A stretch of 64,000 nt of DNA from Aporrectodea caliginosa (taxonomy: Eukaryota; Annelida; Clitellata; Crassiclitellata; Lumbricidae), in assembly GCA_020284085.1 (NCBI GenBank), contig JACEVL010006447.1:971501-1035500 (forward strand), given 5' to 3'. Numbering within the stretch: the first letter of the stretch is position 1; every line of letters begins with the position of its first letter. The notes under the pieces were generated by a model. That model was not told the origin of the DNA, searched no databases, and saw only the letters and a list, made by a program, of their open reading frames with translations. This document shows, piece by piece, positions 59,160 to 64,000 of this stretch. A program made the translations under genes and the position numbers.

Positions 59160-62100
59160 CTCTGCTTCTTGCTGTCAGATTTTCTTATAATTTTGAAGTC
59201 TACAGAAGCTGCAGATGAATGTGAGTGTGTGTTGTGATTTAAGTCTGATGACGAAACGTTCCTACAACTGCGACATTCCTCCAATAAAATCCTAATTTTC
59301 AAAATTCATTTACTTTAATTTCTCTATGTATATCTTTCTGCCGCTGTCGTTGTTCCTTAAAACCTGTCGATGTACTTCTGCATAGACCTGTCTGTGATTC
59401 TTTCTTTGTCAACTGTGCCTAGATCAGGTGCATAACTTTCATAATACTAGAGCTAGACGTCTTCCTACAACTATAGCTCATAGGCTATAGTTATTCCAGG
59501 ACGTACGTAACAAGAGCAGCACAATATTAAGTGTCTTGATACATACATGTATATACATATTATGTATACACGCATTTGCTGCGTGTTTTGTTACATAATA
59601 AATTGTTCTTGAGAAATCATCGTATAATAATAATATTACGTTAAGCGTGTTTTCGTCTGTTTCTAATTTTCTTATTTCTCTCTTTGTATCGTTTCTTTCT
59701 CTCGTTGGCTGTCTGCAATGCTCTGTGAATGTGTGCATTCATTGTTTTGTTGTTCTAGCACTTTAACTCTACTCGTTCTACGTTCACCCTCGGTCCCTAC
59801 CTCCCTTGAATGGTCATGTATATCTTTGGTAAATGAAGCATTGAAGCCGTTTCTGTACTGCTGGTCATCTGCGTTGATGCCTTTAAGGGTTTGAAGGCGG
59901 CACATGATGCTCGTTGAGTGTCTGCGTCTGGTGATAATCCTTCATTCTTGGATTCGTCCAGTCATACATGTACATGTGGATTTTGGTCAATGTGCAAACG
60001 TCATCCACACTCGCTAGAACATTCTAAAGAGCCTTCGAACGACGCCCTTGAGTGGAGCTCTCTCTTCTTATAAGCAGAGCCTGAATCCCAGGCGATAGCT
60101 CGATGCTCAATTATCGCTCATTGTCTTCAAGTGATTTTCTTACTCTGTCGTCTCTGCGTTAGACATCACGCTCAAGTGAATAGGCAAACGTGAACGAGAG
60201 GTCAAGTGTCATCTAGTTCATTTAAAATATAAAAAGAAATGACTAAAGGTGAAAAGCTTCATGGAATAAGGATACGATTAGGAGCATAATAGAGGCCAAA
60301 TATATAACTCATAAACCTATGTAGATTTGCATTTGTAAATTATAAGTTGTAAGTGTTCGAATTTATGTAGCGCCTCTTCAACAAACTCGTCCCGACATGA
60401 CAGCACAAGAACTTTGTTGAATACAATGATCAACCATTTGCAAAAGTAGAAGCACACTAAAGAGAAGAAGCTCATGGCGCAGCAAGGAAAAATTTCGGAG
60501 GGTCTACAGTTTTGGAGAGGGTTTCCATTGGAAATTGTCGTACTTTTCTAAATTCTTAGTTTTTTGATAACATTTAATGCATTTATTTCGTACGCGTACG
60601 ATTTTTTGGCTAAATTAATAAATTACGCTAATTTTTATATTTTTTTATTATAGAATTAACAAGGAATAACGTCAGCCTGTTTTATTTCTGTAGTAATCAA
60701 ATTATACAAAATAAAAACAAAATAATAATTTACCTCTTCGCTGAAACGGAACTACAAATAAGAACTGTAAAGTTAATAACGACGAGAAAAAAACGACGAG
60801 AAAAAATGTGACGTCACGAGAAGCAACTAATATTAAAGGCTGCTCATAGTACGGAATACGAACGTACCGTACGCGTACGCTATTATTTTTAGTAAATTAC
60901 GTACCGTACGCGTACGCTATTTTCTGCTGTAACGTACGGTCGAACTTTGATTTGAACCCGTAAAAACACCCCATAAATACGCCCATGGGCGCAGCTGAGT
61001 TTTCCGGAATTAAGCCGGAAGCAGTTTGATGACATCAACGCACAAAGAGCCTCACATGTCTCAACCATTTTCTCAGCTAAGGAAATTGCATTGTACCTCG
61101 GACATGCAATACATTAATTTCAAAGATAGTCTGCAACTGTAAATAAAGTCTGAGTAAGACTGTTCGTCGAAGTCGAACCTCTATGGACATCATATAGCAG
61201 AGACCAGTCGTTTAGCAAATATTGATCGGGTTTGGACCAACCATGATGTAGAGCTAATTTTAGTTGATTTATTTGGGCTAGTGTACAGTTCGGGTTTTAG
61301 TTCAGTTTGGGTTTAGCTTTTAATTGTTTGAAGATGAAAATTTTGTCGAGCTTGAATTGGTTTCGGTCCATCTAGACGGGTAATACAACGCTAACTATTG
61401 ACGATGGCAGAGTTTATTAGGCGCGTATACTATATCAATCGCCTCTGCAGGCATCACACCAAGTGGGAAGATTCTTGAGCAGGCTGCAGGGTGACGTACT
61501 GTATTTGACACATAACTCTTTGGATATACATGTATACATTATACAGTCAAGGAAGTATGTTGGGAAAGGTCGGAGGCGCTTTATTAAAGAGCCATCGAGA
61601 AAGAAATGATATGTAAGTAAGTACACCAGTGGCGCCATATCGCTATGCACAACGCCATCAACGGTTATCTTATTTCGTAATGATTTGGAATATTATTTGC
61701 TTTTCACTACAAAACTGGCGAGCGACGTTTATAATGAAAATCCCAACAGATCGTTATTGAATAGCATTTTATAGTCTAGTTTATTCCTTGTCACCAACGT
61801 TGCTTGGGGTTTAAGATCCTTTTCTCAGTCTGCAGTACTATAACGGAAAGAAACCTTTCTTTGTAATGCGATGTAATGTAAATCTTAGAAAATTTCTCGG
61901 CGCCCACAAAAGCTATAAAGACCGCACGCGCATGAAGCTTTCATGAAGAACTTCGGACTAATCTCTCCTAGATGGAAGGTGCGCCAATTTGGAATTCCTA
62001 AGGGTGTGATGTTCTTGACTTATTTTGAGATGCTAGTCATAGGAAGCCGTCTACTTCAGCAGGCGCGCTTAATTTCCTCTGTGGGTCGTTTTCCTTTCGT

Positions 62101-62340
62101 GAGCAGAATTACAGCCATCTGTTTGGCATCTGTACTTAAATCGGACCAGTTTGTCGCAGGGCTGCAGTATATTTACACCGGAGCTCTGTCTGGATTCCAT
62201 CCCTTGTTTCTAGCCGACAAACGTCGCTCTCTTTGACTGAATGTACTTGACTCTATGTCGACCGTGCGCGTGCCTGTATGACCTCGTGGCGCCGCCTCTA
62301 CGGTTAAAAATTCATTAGTTGCGTTGGACGCCACTCGTTA
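59160..62340. other. no gene; LINE tail and ACGTACG motifs
   Basis: No recognised gene. A minus-oriented LINE tail lies at 60345-60390 (TGTAGCGCCTCTTCAAC on the plus strand). The palindromic word CGTACGCGTACG occurs three times between 60588 and 60920, see findings. A diverged tail lies near 61865-61910. Confidence 0.4.
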
Positions 62341-62349
62341 GCCATTTGA

Positions 62350-63245
62350 AGACATCGATAGGGAAATTACTCACTGGGCAATAACCCCGGTCAATTACTT
62401 CGACCAGTAGTGGATCCAATACCACTCTGAGGAAATAAATGTCATGGACAATGAACTCCAAGAAAATAGCCCCAGTTTAGAACTTCCGGTCAATAACTCT
62501 TAATATTTCACAGATGAAGCAAATGTTTAAAACTTTTTATTTTTGTCAACCTTTTTTGCTAAGTTGAATAGACTGCAGTTTAGATAAGTGAATTAATAGG
62601 AAAAGTTGTCTAGGGCTAATCTCGTGCAGATAATTGAGAACATTTTGGCTGTATATTCGACGACGATTTGCAGTGTTCAGACATTGTTGTCAGCATATTG
62701 TTTCCTTCATGACTTCCCGTCAGTGGCTGGCTGCATCTCATTTGCTGTAATTCCTGCTCCAAATATCCAGCTCTCTTATGATAGATGCTCTCCAGCTTGC
62801 TTCGTTTCAAGATTTCTCACAATCATATAACAGAACATCATTTGTTAAGTTCTTCTGCTTAATGTCGACATTGTAAGTTATTTTCGTCACTATTATCTAA
62901 TTTATTATTTCCATAATATCCCGTTTTCTTTACACAAATCGCTGTTATGTCTGGGCCATAGAGACTAAATAACGGATACAATAACAGTTTAAAAAGGATC
63001 AATGATGGTTTATGAGAAATTTCATCAGCACTTCCTTTCATCTATTATTACATATTCCTTTCATCTATTATTACATATTAAATACTGTCTTTTAATATGA
63101 TATTATATCTATATAATATTAAGTTTCGAGATTATTGGCCGGGAGGTTTAGACGAATATTATTTTCGTGGGGTTATTGTGCATGGGTTTTGTTGGGAGTA
63201 ATTTCCTTGGGATTATTGCCCAGAGGATTTTGTCCTAAGTCCTAA
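62350..63245. mobile_element. TU-like foldback element, copy B
   Basis: The left block (62358-62505) is a degenerate run of ~15 bp units such as GGGCAATAACCCCG and GTCAATTACTTCGAC. The right block (63125-63235), read on the minus strand, holds the same type of unit (GGGCAATAATCCCAA, GGAAATTACTCCCAA). About 620 bp lie between, with no coding capacity. The arrangement matches copy A at 19364-20127 but the unit sequence differs (CAATAAC against CATAATC). No target duplication was identified, so the ends are approximate. Confidence 0.6.
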
Positions 63246-63249
63246 CATT

Positions 63250-64000
63250 CCTCTTTCGAAAGCTGCTGATTATCTGAACCATGCATGATACGGGGTTTGA
63301 TCGAGGTTAGTCTTTCCCTCTTTCTGTACATCTATTCTTCCTTCATTCCTATCCGTTTCCCACTTTCCCTCCCTTCGCTCTTCCCCACCAATGACTGCAG
63401 TTGAAGCAGCCACAGCCAACGTATGGACGCTCTTTGGGGCGTCTGCGGGTCCCGAGGCCTGGGTGGTAACGCAGCGATAGAAAGCCAGCGCTTGTGTAGA
63501 CGTATGGACGCGACCAACAGCCATCCTAACTCCATGCCTAATTAAGTCAATCCGAGATACTAGGCTGTGCATTGCCATCCTTCGTTGTTGAGTCAACGAT
63601 GGCAAAGGCGATTGGATTATCCATCAGGAACACGCCTAGTCTTTGTTCCAGCGTGAAACTGACGTTATAAAGCGGAATTTGCAGTGACTAACGACACTGA
63701 CTTCCAGGTCTGCCTTACAGGTGGTTTTTTAAGGGCGGTGCATTTCCACGTTGAGGCACCTGATTGAAATACAGTCGGCGCAAGTAATGAATTTCTGCGC
63801 TTCTTCCGAACGACCTTTCCGTCCATGGTCTCATAATGGTGTCACTTCGGGGGATTAGCCTACAGCTGTTGTTAAAGGACGCACAATGATGATTAATAAC
63901 CACATATAATATGTCTTGCAAATTATTTACGCTCTCATGCATTTAACAGGCCGACGATTTATGTCTCTCCACAAAGTATGGTAATAATGAGGAAATAACG
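63250..64000. other. no recognisable feature
   Basis: No gene recognised. The 111-codon and shorter minus frames resemble nothing known to me. Confidence 0.35.

Noticed and set aside
58770..59237. Gln/Thr/Ala-rich protein
   Set aside because: Most of it is the CAA/CTG trinucleotide repeat; the flanking residues look random.
61943..62236. 97-codon plus-strand protein with ATG
   Set aside because: Composition unremarkable and no recognised similarity; a frame of this length is expected by chance in 64 kb.

Overview
The window looks like eukaryotic nuclear DNA from a marine invertebrate. It is AT-rich, gene-poor and packed with transposon debris and microsatellites. An echinoderm is the best guess. 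The reasons are a Frizzled of the 1/2/7 class, very frequent TAGGCCTA words, and two elements whose inverted ends are built from ~13-15 bp tandem units, as I recall for the TU elements of sea urchins. The species is inference. There are no bacterial operons, rRNA genes or convincing tRNA genes.

Only two genes look intact, both on the minus strand. The first (4756-6507) is an intronless Frizzled Wnt receptor, 583 codons, complete from signal peptide to a C-terminal PDZ ligand. The second (45751-50161) is a P-element/THAP9-type transposase gene. Its large exon begins with an incomplete THAP end (SLPTIF). Two small upstream exons, found by reading splice sites and phase, restore a full C2CH THAP finger. 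The three exons join into an open frame of 961 codons with the presumed DDE residues present. It could be an autonomous P element or a domesticated host gene; I found no terminal repeats.

The rest is accessory DNA. 0-7 kb: a tRNA-derived SINE, an inverted pair of hAT-like MITEs, then Frizzled. 7-16 kb: several hAT-type elements, most with 8-bp target duplications, including a 2.2 kb degraded hAT (11403-13583) carrying a nested 977 bp element (12217-13193), and a short retroelement with a (GAT)n tail. 16-23 kb: a 1.2 kb CTAT array, hAT pieces, a TU-like foldback element, a hAT/LINE chimeric reading frame, and opposed GAT and ATC arrays. 23-31 kb: broken LINE reverse transcriptase copies and a 19-bp minisatellite. 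32-35 kb: a long ATGT array, a degenerate satellite and a second 19-20 bp minisatellite. 37-41 kb: a 1350 bp hAT derivative retaining a BED finger between CCCGGG-rich inverted ends, and a 934 bp element with ~20 bp inverted ends. 50-64 kb: microsatellites, a ~790 bp polypurine tract, LINE tails and a second TU-like element.

A recurring theme is non-autonomous DNA transposons with arrays of short words in opposite orientation at their two ends. One of them still encodes part of a hAT transposase BED finger, which suggests that the foldback elements may be hAT derivatives. A second theme is one LINE 3' tail (GGCGCTATATAAATT followed by short tandem repeats) scattered more than a dozen times.
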